Source: a virus
IMG/VR virus record: IMGVR_UViG_3300042885_000034
Coordinates: 1 to 25,017 of that record
Length of the DNA stretch: 25,017 nucleotides
Reading direction: 5' to 3' (one strand)
Below, in pieces: positions 7,190 through 15,194 of this stretch. The position numbers were made by a program, and so were the translations under genes. Under the pieces are notes generated by a model. It did not search any database. It saw only the letters and a program-made list of their open reading frames with translations, and was not told the DNA's origin. Position 1 is the first letter of the stretch; each line of letters starts with the position of its first letter.

Positions 7190-7324
7190 GTAACGACGGG
7201 TTGATCGCCGTCTAGGCAGTCCGGAGCCGAAAGGAGGACAGTTCATCGTCTATCCGGATAAAACTGTAATGTTCAGTCGGCTATACACGGTCGTCATGAA
7301 TGGCTATTATAGGGTCATTCTAGT
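7190..7324 (+). ncRNA. Structured spacer inside tRNA cluster, candidate non-coding RNA
   Basis: These are 135 bases with no convincing gene. Nested perfect inverted repeats are ACGAC/GTCGT (7193-7197 with 7290-7294), AGCCGA/TCGGCT (7225-7230 with 7277-7282) and ACAGTT/AACTGT (7238-7243 with 7262-7267). There is also a local hairpin GACGG/CCGTC (7195-7199 with 7208-7212). The palindrome TCCGGA occurs twice (7220-7225 and 7253-7258) and could form a loop-to-strand pseudoknot. A perfect AAGGAGG lies at 7231-7237 without a normal start codon after it. No tRNA T-loop is present. Confidence 0.4.
7282..7310 (+). promoter_or_regulatory. Weak possible promoter before the downstream tRNAs
   Basis: TATACA (7282-7287), 17 bases, TATTAT (7305-7310): -35 4/6 and -10 5/6. 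Initiation would be just before the second tRNA. It overlaps the 3' side of the structured spacer. Confidence 0.25.
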
Positions 7325-7396
7325 GGCTTCTTAGCTCAGTTGGTAGAGCATCCCTTTTTGATGGGTTGGTCGGTGGTTCAAGTCCATCAGAAGCCT
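7325..7396 (+). tRNA. tRNA with abnormal anticodon arm, Gln (UUG) or Lys (UUU)
   Basis: The acceptor GGCTTCT/AGAAGCC, D-arm GCTC/GAGC and T-arm GGTGG-TTCAAGT-CCATC are sound. The D-arm and the TGGTC variable loop resemble tRNA-Lys. The anticodon region ATCCC-TTTTTGAT-GGGTT is one base shorter than expected. A seven-base loop TTTTGAT gives anticodon TTG (the loop of E. coli tRNA-Gln) but leaves a poor stem. TTTTTGA gives TTT with one mismatch and no base 26. CCA is not encoded. Confidence 0.7.
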
Positions 7397-7398
7397 TT

Positions 7399-7475
7399 GC
7401 CTCGGTGGCGAAATTGGTAAACGCAGCAGATTTAGAATCTGTGATTTGAGGGTTCGACTCCCTCCTGAGGCACCA
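7399..7475 (+). tRNA. tRNA-Leu (UAG), short variable arm
   Basis: Acceptor GCCTCGG/CTGAGGC. The D-arm TGGCGAAATTGGTAAACGC is typical of Leu. Anticodon stem GCAGA/TCTGT, loop TTTAGAA (anticodon TAG, reads CTA). T-arm GAGGG-TTCGACT-CCCTC, CCA encoded. The variable region is only GATTT, unlike the long arm normal for Leu. Confidence 0.9.
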
Positions 7476-7479
7476 TTCT

Positions 7480-7552
7480 TGCGGGTAGGTGTAATGGTTG
7501 CATACGAGGCTCATAACCTCTGTGGCAGTTGGTTCGATTCCAGCATCCGCAA
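7480..7552 (+). tRNA. tRNA-Met type (CAU anticodon)
   Basis: Acceptor TGCGGGT/ATCCGCA, anticodon stem core GAGG/CCTC with loop CTCATAA (anticodon CAT), T-arm GTTGG-TTCGATT-CCAGC. The D-arm pairing is weak. CCA is not encoded. Elongator Met and lysidine-modified Ile (AUA) cannot be separated by eye; the paired first acceptor base argues against initiator tRNA. Confidence 0.85.
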
Positions 7553-7564
7553 TAATGGCTTTAT

Positions 7565-7637
7565 GTCCGAGTGATGGAACGGTATACATACCAAGCTCAA
7601 ACCTTGGGTTTTGTGGGTTCGACTCCCACCTTGGATA
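7565..7637 (+). tRNA. tRNA-Leu (CAA), short variable arm
   Basis: Acceptor GTCCGAG/CTTGGAT with two G-T pairs, anticodon stem CCAAG/CTTGG, loop CTCAAAC (anticodon CAA, reads TTG), T-arm GTGGG-TTCGACT-CCCAC. The variable region is only GTTTT. CCA is not encoded, and one base separates it from tRNA-Tyr. Confidence 0.85.
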
Positions 7638-7638
7638 C

Positions 7639-7731
7639 GGATGAGAGGCAAATACTGGTTAAGTTGCGGCAGACTGTAAATCTGTACAGGGGCTAGACTC
7701 CGTGATGGTTCGATTCCATCCTCATCCACCA
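7639..7731 (+). tRNA. tRNA-Tyr (GUA)
   Basis: Acceptor GGATGAG/CTCATCC, anticodon stem GCAGA/TCTGT with loop CTGTAAA (anticodon GTA), a full-length class II variable arm (7686-7703, stem GGGG/CTCC), T-arm GATGG-TTCGATT-CCATC, CCA encoded (7729-7731). Confidence 0.93.
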
Positions 7732-7742
7732 TCTACATGATA

Positions 7743-8258
7743 TTAACTCTGAACCTTCTTCCGTAGATCATTAAGCCTATTCATCCACCCTTTGAGGTAC
7801 TTGTTCATAACCGGACGAGCCTCAACTAGATCCTTGTAATACTTCTCCCTACGGTCATTGAACTGTTCAGCGGTGAAACCTTCACCTAGTTCCTTGAACC
7901 ATCCCCGCACCCTGCCAACACCTACGTTGACAGCGGCATCAAAGATAGATAGCGCTAGACCAGCAGGCGCAGCGTCTAGTCCGAACGGACGCCAGTAGTC
8001 AGTCCAATAGATCGAATGAGCATCCTGTTTGTCCAGTGCCTCAATGTTTAGGCTCGGATAGGCACGTTGGCTGATACCCCATTTGGTAGTGCCACCGGGA
8101 TCATCCGGATCTTTAGTGACTTTCTCACCACCCTCCCATTTCAGAACAAACTCCATAGCAGCATGGAATGATTCCGAGCCGCTACGGATTACTTTAGCAT
8201 TGTTAGCAACTGAAGCTAGAGCAGCTTCACGGGTTTCATTATCAATGTTCTCATTCAT
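7743..8258 (-). CDS. Endolysin, glycoside hydrolase family 108 (muramidase)
   Basis: A 171-residue peptidoglycan-cleaving enzyme. The GH108 signature is clear: VLKWEGGEKV (catalytic E42), DPDDPGGTTKWGIS (50-63), the aromatic IYWTDYWRP (83-91) and FDAAVNVG (106-113). The first 30 residues are a polar extension before the domain. There is no signal peptide, so release needs a holin (candidate at 4340-4777). It is the last gene of the leftward late operon: its start overlaps the stop of the large internal protein, and its own stop lies 11 bases from the end of tRNA-Tyr on the opposite strand. Confidence 0.93.
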   Translation of the reverse strand: MNENIDNETREAALASVANNAKVIRSGSESFHAAMEFVLKWEGGEKVTKDPDDPGGTTKWGISQRAYPSLNIEALDKQDAHSIYWTDYWRPFGLDAAPAGLALSIFDAAVNVGVGRVRGWFKELGEGFTAEQFNDRREKYYKDLVEARPVMNKYLKGWMNRLNDLRKKVQS

Positions 8259-10564
8259 TATCGCATCCTTGATAGTTCTCGTTGCAGGGCTTCAGCCTCT
8301 TGCGGGCTTTGGGCATTATTAAGTTCTTCAGTTAATAGTTGTTTCCGTAGACCATCCCGTTCTGCCTGTACTGCCGGGTCCACCTGTAGGCTAGGAGCAT
8401 TAGATCCCGGAGTGGGTCCAATGTTGTCAAACAAGCCCTCAGGAGGCGGCGGAAGGTCGGGTTGGGCCTCTGTATCCAATAGACCCTCAGGAGGGGCAGG
8501 AAGGTCGGTTATAGGCTCTTCCTCGACCGGTGCAGCTAGCACATCCTGTGCAGCACGACCAACACGACCTAGATCGGTAGCGTTCTGATCTAGAATGTTA
8601 CCACCAGCTTTGGCAAAGTTAGCAACACGTTCACCAATACTATTACCACGGAACTGAGGGTTTGTCACCAGTTCAAGCAACTTCTCCGGACCGACAACCT
8701 TCTTCTGAATATCATCCATGATCCGTGTAATCAAGCTGGCTTCAATGGCACGGGAGCCTGTAGCAGTCGCTAGAGCAGCCGTAACCTCACCGGAACGATT
8801 ACCGGGTGTGGCAATGCTCCAATCCCCTTTACGGGCCATAATACGCATTTGGACAAGGGTATTCATGACCTCAGCACGTTGAGCAGGGTCAGGAATCATG
8901 TCCGCTAGTAGCTTGGCGTCAGCAGAGTCCATCTGAGACAAGAATTTATTAACATCAAAGGGAATTGCTGCGTCAGACCGTCCGGTAGGAGTGGCTTTAT
9001 CAATCATTCGTTGCCATTGCATTGCACGCATACCTTGAATCAAATGGTCCGCTTCCGGAGCATTATCACGAAGCAGCCGTAGAGCAACTTCACGTTCCTC
9101 GGGACCAAGCTTTTCAACACGCATCAAAGCTTTCTCAGGATTGGAAGTCAGTTGCGACACGTTCTCCACAGAACCGAAATAACGAGACAGTTCACGTTCC
9201 TTAAAGGTATTCATCCGATCCATACCACGAGCGTAGTTGGAGCGAGCATTGTCCAACGCATTGATGGCAGCATTCTGCTTCATCTTCTGAGGAGACTTGT
9301 ACTTGTTCGGATCAGTGCTTGCTTTTACATCATCAATAGCCATCTTATACGATCCTAGAATCTTTCCAGCAATACGCTTGCCTTGATCCCCGGACACACC
9401 ATCAAACAGACCGTCACCATTGTAGGACTTCTGTGTCCATTGGGATAGTTGCTGACGTAGCTCATCGTTAGTTAGATTCTTGATTGTTTTGACTTCCTGC
9501 GGTCCTTTAATCATGTATCCGTTGGCATCGTATTGAGCCGGGATAGTCGTGACATCAAAGAAATCATTACGAAGACGTTCCAAACCACCAATAATGGCTT
9601 TAGTTTCGTCAGTCTGTTTCAGTCCTTTATTGCTAGCAATCTGTTGGTCAATCTCAGCAACAATCAATGTAGGGTCGATCCACCGCTTATTACCCGGTAC
9701 GAATTTGTTAGGAAGAGCATAATCACGATCAGCCCGTGCCTTGATGTTGCTGTCAAGCTTATTGATTTGTGTTTCGTAGGCTTTATAAAGAGAACCTACC
9801 AGCTTTGACGGTGTGACTGGTGCAGGGGTGCTCCCGGCTGTGGTAACAGACACGTTTGGTTTGGCTGATTGTAGTTGATCCCGGATAGTGGCAGCGGCAT
9901 TCTGATCGAATTGACGCATCGGACCAGCAGTGGAAGGATCAGTGCGAATACTTTGTTCCTGACGTAGAATAGCAGGATTATTAGTAATCTCACCTAGTGT
10001 AATAGTACCATCTTGAATACGTTTGATCTGATCCGGAGTCAGGGTCGAAGAATACCTTGCAATGACAGCTTCACGAGCAGTACGTCCAGCCATGCCCGGA
10101 ATCATAGACAACGGTAGTCCTAGTAGATCATTACCAGTAGCCCGAGTAACACCTTCAACTCCTAGGTTTACGCCAGTGTTCCAAGCGGTACGACCAGCAG
10201 CGCCACCAATGCCACCACGGCCCCTAGATGGGGATAGGGCACCACCGACAGCGAATGCTCCCTGCATGTCTACACTGCCTTGTGCAGCCTGCTCCTCAGT
10301 CATAGGTAGTCCGGTAGCTTCTCCTAGGCGTGGAAGAGTTGTACGGGTCACAGAGGCGTCCTTGAGGGCATCTGTAACAGACTTACCTTGACGGAATAGC
10401 GAGTCCATGAGAATCACGCCGTCAATCGACGCAGTTCCCATACCCGCAGTAGCCCCTAGGAAACCTCCTAGTCCACCTTTGAAGATGCTCTCGACAATAC
10501 CAGCTTGACGCCGGTTCGGGTTCATTACCGAGTTGTCAAAACCATCATTTTTGGGATCAGCCAT
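8258..10564 (-). CDS. Large internal virion / DNA-ejection protein
   Basis: A 768-residue protein placed third in a run of three internal virion proteins (reading leftward), as in T7-like and P22-like phages. Such proteins leave the capsid and form the DNA channel across the envelope. The N-terminus has Gly-rich hydrophobic stretches (GGLGGFLGATAGMG at about 30-43, and 105-160). The middle is helical and charged (200-650). The C-terminal part has a tandem proline motif, DLPAPPEGLLD then DLPPPPEGLFD (about 690-715), and a helical end with QEAEALQRELS. No lytic transglycosylase motif is seen. The assignment rests on position, size and composition. Confidence 0.72.
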   Translation of the reverse strand: MADPKNDGFDNSVMNPNRRQAGIVESIFKGGLGGFLGATAGMGTASIDGVILMDSLFRQGKSVTDALKDASVTRTTLPRLGEATGLPMTEEQAAQGSVDMQGAFAVGGALSPSRGRGGIGGAAGRTAWNTGVNLGVEGVTRATGNDLLGLPLSMIPGMAGRTAREAVIARYSSTLTPDQIKRIQDGTITLGEITNNPAILRQEQSIRTDPSTAGPMRQFDQNAAATIRDQLQSAKPNVSVTTAGSTPAPVTPSKLVGSLYKAYETQINKLDSNIKARADRDYALPNKFVPGNKRWIDPTLIVAEIDQQIASNKGLKQTDETKAIIGGLERLRNDFFDVTTIPAQYDANGYMIKGPQEVKTIKNLTNDELRQQLSQWTQKSYNGDGLFDGVSGDQGKRIAGKILGSYKMAIDDVKASTDPNKYKSPQKMKQNAAINALDNARSNYARGMDRMNTFKERELSRYFGSVENVSQLTSNPEKALMRVEKLGPEEREVALRLLRDNAPEADHLIQGMRAMQWQRMIDKATPTGRSDAAIPFDVNKFLSQMDSADAKLLADMIPDPAQRAEVMNTLVQMRIMARKGDWSIATPGNRSGEVTAALATATGSRAIEASLITRIMDDIQKKVVGPEKLLELVTNPQFRGNSIGERVANFAKAGGNILDQNATDLGRVGRAAQDVLAAPVEEEPITDLPAPPEGLLDTEAQPDLPPPPEGLFDNIGPTPGSNAPSLQVDPAVQAERDGLRKQLLTEELNNAQSPQEAEALQRELSRMR

Positions 10565-11976
10565 TATTTATAACCTTCTAGAAATTTACGGATAGCTTCA
10601 CGGGACAATCCTTTAAGACGAGGATCATTAGCATTAGCATTAATGTACGCATCAATCTGAGTGTCACTAACAGTACGCAGCTTGACAGCAGCACCGGGCT
10701 TCTCAGGCGGTTTCGCTCCTTGATAATCAAACTTGAACGGAGGCGGAACAAATGTCTCAGTCGGAGTAGCTTTACGATCCCGAGGGTTCTGTTGACGCCA
10801 TTGCTGAATATGATTCGACAGCGCTGATCCCATCTCGACTTGATGCTGTGTCTTTGCTTTTAGCCACGATAGCATCTGACGACGAGCTTCCGGACTGTTG
10901 GCAAGCTGAGGAACAATAGCCGCCACAAACTGACGGTCGCCATCCGAAATCTGAGCCCCAAGGGAACCACCAATAGCAGCTAGTGTAGCTTCATTGGCGT
11001 TCTGTGTGAAGAAGTCAGAATCATTAAGCATTCTGTCCAGCTTCGGGTCAGAGAATCCTAGAGTTTTTAGACCACGGACAAAAGCAGTTTGGAATTGCGG
11101 GAACGAGCCAGTAACAGCACCTTCATTTGCACGCAACAGGTTCTCAAGGTTAGCTAGTTTTGCCGGAGCTTCACGAGCAGCATCCAGCATCTTACCAGCA
11201 GCTTTACCTTCACTCTCACCAAGAGCAGTTTCAAACGAAGACGGCTTGTTCTCAGCGTTGTTATTGACAGTAACTCCACTACCCTTAGAATACGGCTTAC
11301 CTTCCCAAACAACCTTACCATCTTTGTCACGATAGACTTCTTTAACCAATGGAACAGTCTTACCGTCAAGCATGGTAGTACCAGCACCTTCCTCAGTCTT
11401 GACAACATCCTTTTGATTCAGTTTATCAATCTGATCTTTAAGAGCCTTGGCATCATCCTCACGACCCTCAGTGACGGCTTCACGAGCCTCACGAAGAAGA
11501 CGCTGCATGTCCGACTCTTTCTCACGGAGAGCTTTAATCGACTCAGCAGTAAGCTTACGGACTTCAGCCTGTCGTTTAGTGAACAGGAACTCAGTCTCAG
11601 CAGCCTTAAGCGACAGCATCATTGCGGGACCAGTCTTACCAGCTTGGTTCAGCTTGTCAGACACTTTGCGATAGAATGCTACAGGATCAGAGCTATCCAC
11701 TCCCTCCCTACGGACATCATCAACAACCTGTTGCATTACACGAGCATCATTAATCTCAGGACGCTCACCGAATCCTCTTACACCAGCTTGGGCCAGTCCT
11801 TCTCCAACTCCCATACCTAGACGTTGACCTGCACGACCGGCATAGAACATATTAAGCTGGTCAGGAGTCATCTGAGCCTGTTTCATCATAGTAGCTTCGT
11901 TCTGTGCATCAAGTTGTTGACGGACTTGATCTACAGTCGGACCAAAGAGTCCCATAGTTTGTTCTTCTTGTGCCAT
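10564..11976 (-). CDS. Internal virion / ejection protein with coiled coils
   Basis: A 470-residue protein, Gln/Met/Ala-rich at the N-terminus and then a long charged helical region (about 135-190: KLTAESIKALREKESDMQRL and following). A short beta-like segment lies at 200-240. The C-terminal half is helical and includes a Pro-rich linker (around 410-430) and a last domain with NDPRLKGLSREAIRKFLEGY. No enzyme motif is seen. It lies between the Gly-rich 318-aa protein and the 768-aa protein, overlapping the latter by one base, which is the usual place for the second ejection protein of podoviruses. The function is inferred from context. Confidence 0.68.
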   Translation of the reverse strand: MAQEEQTMGLFGPTVDQVRQQLDAQNEATMMKQAQMTPDQLNMFYAGRAGQRLGMGVGEGLAQAGVRGFGERPEINDARVMQQVVDDVRREGVDSSDPVAFYRKVSDKLNQAGKTGPAMMLSLKAAETEFLFTKRQAEVRKLTAESIKALREKESDMQRLLREAREAVTEGREDDAKALKDQIDKLNQKDVVKTEEGAGTTMLDGKTVPLVKEVYRDKDGKVVWEGKPYSKGSGVTVNNNAENKPSSFETALGESEGKAAGKMLDAAREAPAKLANLENLLRANEGAVTGSFPQFQTAFVRGLKTLGFSDPKLDRMLNDSDFFTQNANEATLAAIGGSLGAQISDGDRQFVAAIVPQLANSPEARRQMLSWLKAKTQHQVEMGSALSNHIQQWRQQNPRDRKATPTETFVPPPFKFDYQGAKPPEKPGAAVKLRTVSDTQIDAYINANANDPRLKGLSREAIRKFLEGYK

Positions 11977-11984
11977 ATTATTCC

Positions 11985-12941
11985 TTACCAGCCGAGGTTG
12001 CCATAAGACTCGGCCAAAGATTGTTGAGCAGTAGTCGGACTACCACGCAACCATCCACCGATCTTGTTAGTGATAGACGGACCAACACCATTGATAGCAT
12101 TCTGAATGAATGCGTTATTCTGATTAGCACCAGCAGCAGCCACGTTAGCGTTAGCATTGTTACCACCTTGAGCAGCGCTATTAATCCAACCAGCACCTTG
12201 AGCAGCCGCAGCTTGACCACGCTGTCCTAGATCCGAACCAAGACCAATTAGTCCTTGTCCATACTTATCAATACCCATTGCTGTGTTCATGTTATTAATA
12301 GCACGGGTTTGGTTGTTGTTAGCAAGCGTATCAGCTTGATTCCACGAGTTATTCCATGCTTCATTATCAGCACGAGCCCATCCCTCCGACATAGCGGTAT
12401 AGAACGGATTGGTGCCTTGTGTACCGCCTCCAATAGACGGCTGATTAGAATTGAGTCCAAGCAGTCCTTGACCCTGTAGACGGTCCTGTAGAGACGAGAA
12501 CATACCCATACGACCCGGCTGTTGACCTTGCAGATAGTTTTGAAAGAACTGTTGCTGCATCTGTTGCGGATTACCTCCAGCCTCGGGTCCATTGAAGTAG
12601 TTCTGTGCCGCACCTAGGGCACCTTGCATTGTACCGGTCAATTGAGGATTTAGCTTGGCATTCGCTCCAATCACGTTGCCTTGAGCGTCACGCTGAAAGC
12701 TTGTAGAGCCCAATCCAGTCGATACGTTGACAGGACGGAACCGTGCCATATCCGCAGCCTGTTGAGCCGCTTGTACGTTTCCTTGACTATTGGCAGCAGT
12801 GATCTGAGCCTGTTGCTGCTGATTGCCTCTGTTAGACAGAAGACCTCCGACAGCAGAACCAATCATACCACCAACCGGACCACCAAACACTCCACCCACA
12901 ATTGGGGCAGCAGTTGCAATTAGTTTCTTAAACCAAGACAT
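11985..12941 (-). CDS. Internal virion / ejection protein, Gly-zipper N-terminus
   Basis: A 318-residue protein with a glycine-zipper-like hydrophobic N-terminus, IVGGVFGGPVGGMIGSAVGG (about 14-33), followed by a Gln/Asn/Gly/Ala-rich, mostly helical body with many NQ runs. This design is typical of the smallest of the three podovirus ejection proteins (T7 gp14 and P22 gp7-like), which insert in the outer membrane. The stop is eight bases from the start of the next ejection protein. Recognition is by composition and position; no homologue was checked. Confidence 0.7.
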   Translation of the reverse strand: MSWFKKLIATAAPIVGGVFGGPVGGMIGSAVGGLLSNRGNQQQQAQITAANSQGNVQAAQQAADMARFRPVNVSTGLGSTSFQRDAQGNVIGANAKLNPQLTGTMQGALGAAQNYFNGPEAGGNPQQMQQQFFQNYLQGQQPGRMGMFSSLQDRLQGQGLLGLNSNQPSIGGGTQGTNPFYTAMSEGWARADNEAWNNSWNQADTLANNNQTRAINNMNTAMGIDKYGQGLIGLGSDLGQRGQAAAAQGAGWINSAAQGGNNANANVAAAGANQNNAFIQNAINGVGPSITNKIGGWLRGSPTTAQQSLAESYGNLGW

Positions 12942-12952
12942 TATTATTATCC

Positions 12953-14557
12953 TTATACACCTGAGTTGATGCGTCCAGTTTTGAAGTTAAAAACAATACG
13001 ACCTAGCTGATTACTGACAGTGCTTTGTGTAATAGGCCACGAAACAGTCATTAGAACAGTTTCACCCGAACCTCCAATAGGAAGTGATGCAACTTTATAC
13101 GAAGAACCGCTAGCAACTACAGTCAACGGAAAAGTTTGTTCTGTTGCGTCGTCAAAGTTAAATTTATACTTGAACGTGTAGGTAGTAGCATTCGACTTAT
13201 AAGTAACAAGAGAACGTTTAAGATGCTTCTGTACGTTTTCTTTGCCGAGTACATCCCATGTACCAGCAATAGTAGCGGTATAAGTTTCATAATTAGAACC
13301 TACTGATGGCAAACTCGGAATACTGGTATCATACAACAACCCAACTTTAATACCATTAGAGCCAGTCCATGTACCATGATACAGAAGGTAAATATTACCG
13401 TCTGCTGCCATGTATAGACACACATCACGAACAGTAAGTCCTGTCCAACTGGTAACACAAGGAAGACCTTCAACTCTTCGTCCCATGTGAACAACATAGT
13501 TAGTTGAAGAGCCCGTAAACATATAAATCTGTTTAGTATATTGGTTATACAACAACTTAAATTCAGAACCATACGGGCTTTGAACATATAGTCTACGGCC
13601 AATCGAAGCAACACCACGGAATGTATCTTGTACCTGAGGACAGATAGAAGTAAGAGGATTAGACTTCTCTTGGATCACTCGGGACAGACTGTATAGGCCG
13701 CTCTGATCCATGAATACAATATCATCACCTACGTTGATGGTGGCGTAACGACCAATAGCACCTACACCCACGATGGCATCTTTAATAGCCATGGTAGTGT
13801 TAGGATTGGTTGTAGCCGACACATTGAATGTAGCTAGATCCGGGTTCTCAATGATAGTAATACGCTTCAGTGAAAACACGATCAAGAAATTATTAAACTC
13901 ACGGATTGAAGTAATCTCATCATCCGAAGTACCCCAATACGATGTCAGGTCTAGGCTACCCGAACCAGTCCCGGACCAGTCATTACCATTCAGTAGGACA
14001 GACCAGTACAGTGTACGCTTCTCATTGGAACCATAACCTGTGTCAGCAGCCCAAATACGACCAAAGGCAGCGTAGGCGATGTGAGCCTGAGGCGCAGCCG
14101 CATCGGTAACATTAGCAAGGGCACCACCAGTTGCTAGGTTGATTGTCTGAGGACGAGTACCGCGAGAAAAGAAGAATACACGATCCTGTAGGCGAACAGA
14201 CATCATTTTACTGTTAGGCTGGCTGCTGCTGACTGTACCAAAGCCACCGGAGCTGTAAGAACCACTAATACTACTTGCACGCTCAGAATAACCATTTTGA
14301 ATAGCAAAGATAGTCTCAAAACTAAAACCACCAGTATCATTCCAGTTATATGCATGGATACTTGTAAAGGTTGTAACAGAAGGCTGAAATGATGTATCAA
14401 CGAACACAGGACGAGGCGACAGTCGTCCTTCACGGTCAAATTCAACATTCTCAGCGGTAGAAGCCCAGTTGCTAGAAAGCACAATAGACGCTTCTTGGGT
14501 ATTGAGCCCATTAGCGCCGAATTGGTTGTAGCTGAAGACTTCTAGATTAGACGACAT
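12953..14557 (-). CDS. Tail nozzle / stabilisation protein (podovirus tail tube B type)
   Basis: A 534-residue beta-rich protein. The opening, NQFGANGLNTQEASIVLS and WASTAENVEFDREGRLSPRP, is the type of start seen in podovirus nozzle proteins (T7 gp12, P22 gp10), which cap the head-proximal tail tube. Repeated short strands (FNNFLIVFSLKRITII, DDIVFMDQSGLYSLSR, RLYVQSPYGSEFKLLYN) suggest a beta-propeller. It starts inside the end of the adaptor gene (11-base overlap), matching the adaptor-nozzle gene pair of short-tailed phages. Confidence 0.75.
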   Translation of the reverse strand: MSSNLEVFSYNQFGANGLNTQEASIVLSSNWASTAENVEFDREGRLSPRPVFVDTSFQPSVTTFTSIHAYNWNDTGGFSFETIFAIQNGYSERASSISGSYSSGGFGTVSSSQPNSKMMSVRLQDRVFFFSRGTRPQTINLATGGALANVTDAAAPQAHIAYAAFGRIWAADTGYGSNEKRTLYWSVLLNGNDWSGTGSGSLDLTSYWGTSDDEITSIREFNNFLIVFSLKRITIIENPDLATFNVSATTNPNTTMAIKDAIVGVGAIGRYATINVGDDIVFMDQSGLYSLSRVIQEKSNPLTSICPQVQDTFRGVASIGRRLYVQSPYGSEFKLLYNQYTKQIYMFTGSSTNYVVHMGRRVEGLPCVTSWTGLTVRDVCLYMAADGNIYLLYHGTWTGSNGIKVGLLYDTSIPSLPSVGSNYETYTATIAGTWDVLGKENVQKHLKRSLVTYKSNATTYTFKYKFNFDDATEQTFPLTVVASGSSYKVASLPIGGSGETVLMTVSWPITQSTVSNQLGRIVFNFKTGRINSGV

Positions 14558-15194
14558 AGAATACTAGCTCCCCCGGAGTACGGGCTTCATCCTGAGAAAT
14601 GGCAGTTGCCAACGCATCATCATAGGCTTTAGCAGCCCATTGGTATTGTGTGGAACCATCCTCACCACGCTCTACCAACGCACGCATATAGGCACCTAGA
14701 ATAACTGGTTGAGCCGGGACAAGAATAATGTCATTGTTGGCAACCAACTCAACTTGAGGAACCACTAACTGAAAAGAGATTGTCTGAACAGCCGAAGGAG
14801 TTGGGTAAAGATTGATAAGAAGATTGTTGCCAGCTTGACCATTGAAGGTATAGTAACGAGGAGGTCCGGAAGCACCAGTACCTAGAAAGTTAGTAGTGGC
14901 GTCATCAACGTTCATTGGAGACAGGAAGTAGTTATTAGTGTCGCTGTAGACGTTCAGACAGCGAGCACGGTTGTCTACGTTGGTTAGCTGATAGTTAGGT
15001 GTTCCGGGGACTGTAACAACCGCTGTGGACTGCCGTAGCACGTTCCAGTTCCAAGCATCTTCTACTTCTCGTTTAGTCTCGTTAACCCATTCTCCAATCA
15101 TGGCAGAATAGGCAGTCGTACCATGAGATACTGTAGTTGCTTCTCGTAGTCGTCTTTGAACACTATGGATTGCTTGTAGCCATGTTGTAGACAT
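14547..15194 (-). CDS. Head-tail adaptor / tail tube A type protein
   Basis: A 215-residue protein beginning with a helical segment (WLQAIHSVQRRLREA, MIGEWVNETKREVEDAWNWNVLR). Then come strands with PGTPNYQLTNVDNRARCLNVY and a C-terminal helix ending YDDALATAISQDEARTPGEL. This helix-beta-helix plan and the position before the nozzle gene fit the adaptor ring (T7 gp11, P22 gp4) that joins portal to nozzle. The last base of the ATG coincides with the end of the membrane-protein gene, so it is translationally coupled. Confidence 0.75.
   Translation of the reverse strand: MSTTWLQAIHSVQRRLREATTVSHGTTAYSAMIGEWVNETKREVEDAWNWNVLRQSTAVVTVPGTPNYQLTNVDNRARCLNVYSDTNNYFLSPMNVDDATTNFLGTGASGPPRYYTFNGQAGNNLLINLYPTPSAVQTISFQLVVPQVELVANNDIILVPAQPVILGAYMRALVERGEDGSTQYQWAAKAYDDALATAISQDEARTPGELVFYVV

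Noticed and set aside
7193-7294. Hammerhead ribozyme or group I intron in the tRNA spacer
   Set aside because: The spacer contains CCGAAAGG but no CTGATGA core, and the P3/P7 sequence pattern of group I introns is not found.
7269-7335. A 21-codon gene starting at ATG 7269
   Set aside because: No ribosome site at the right distance, and it runs into the second tRNA. Kept only as part of the AAGGAGG observation.
7320-7732. Two leftward frames of 89 and 73 codons across the tRNA cluster
   Set aside because: They are antisense to tRNA genes and have the familiar spurious-protein words produced by tRNA complements (RRESNPQ, GIEPS), so they are artefacts.
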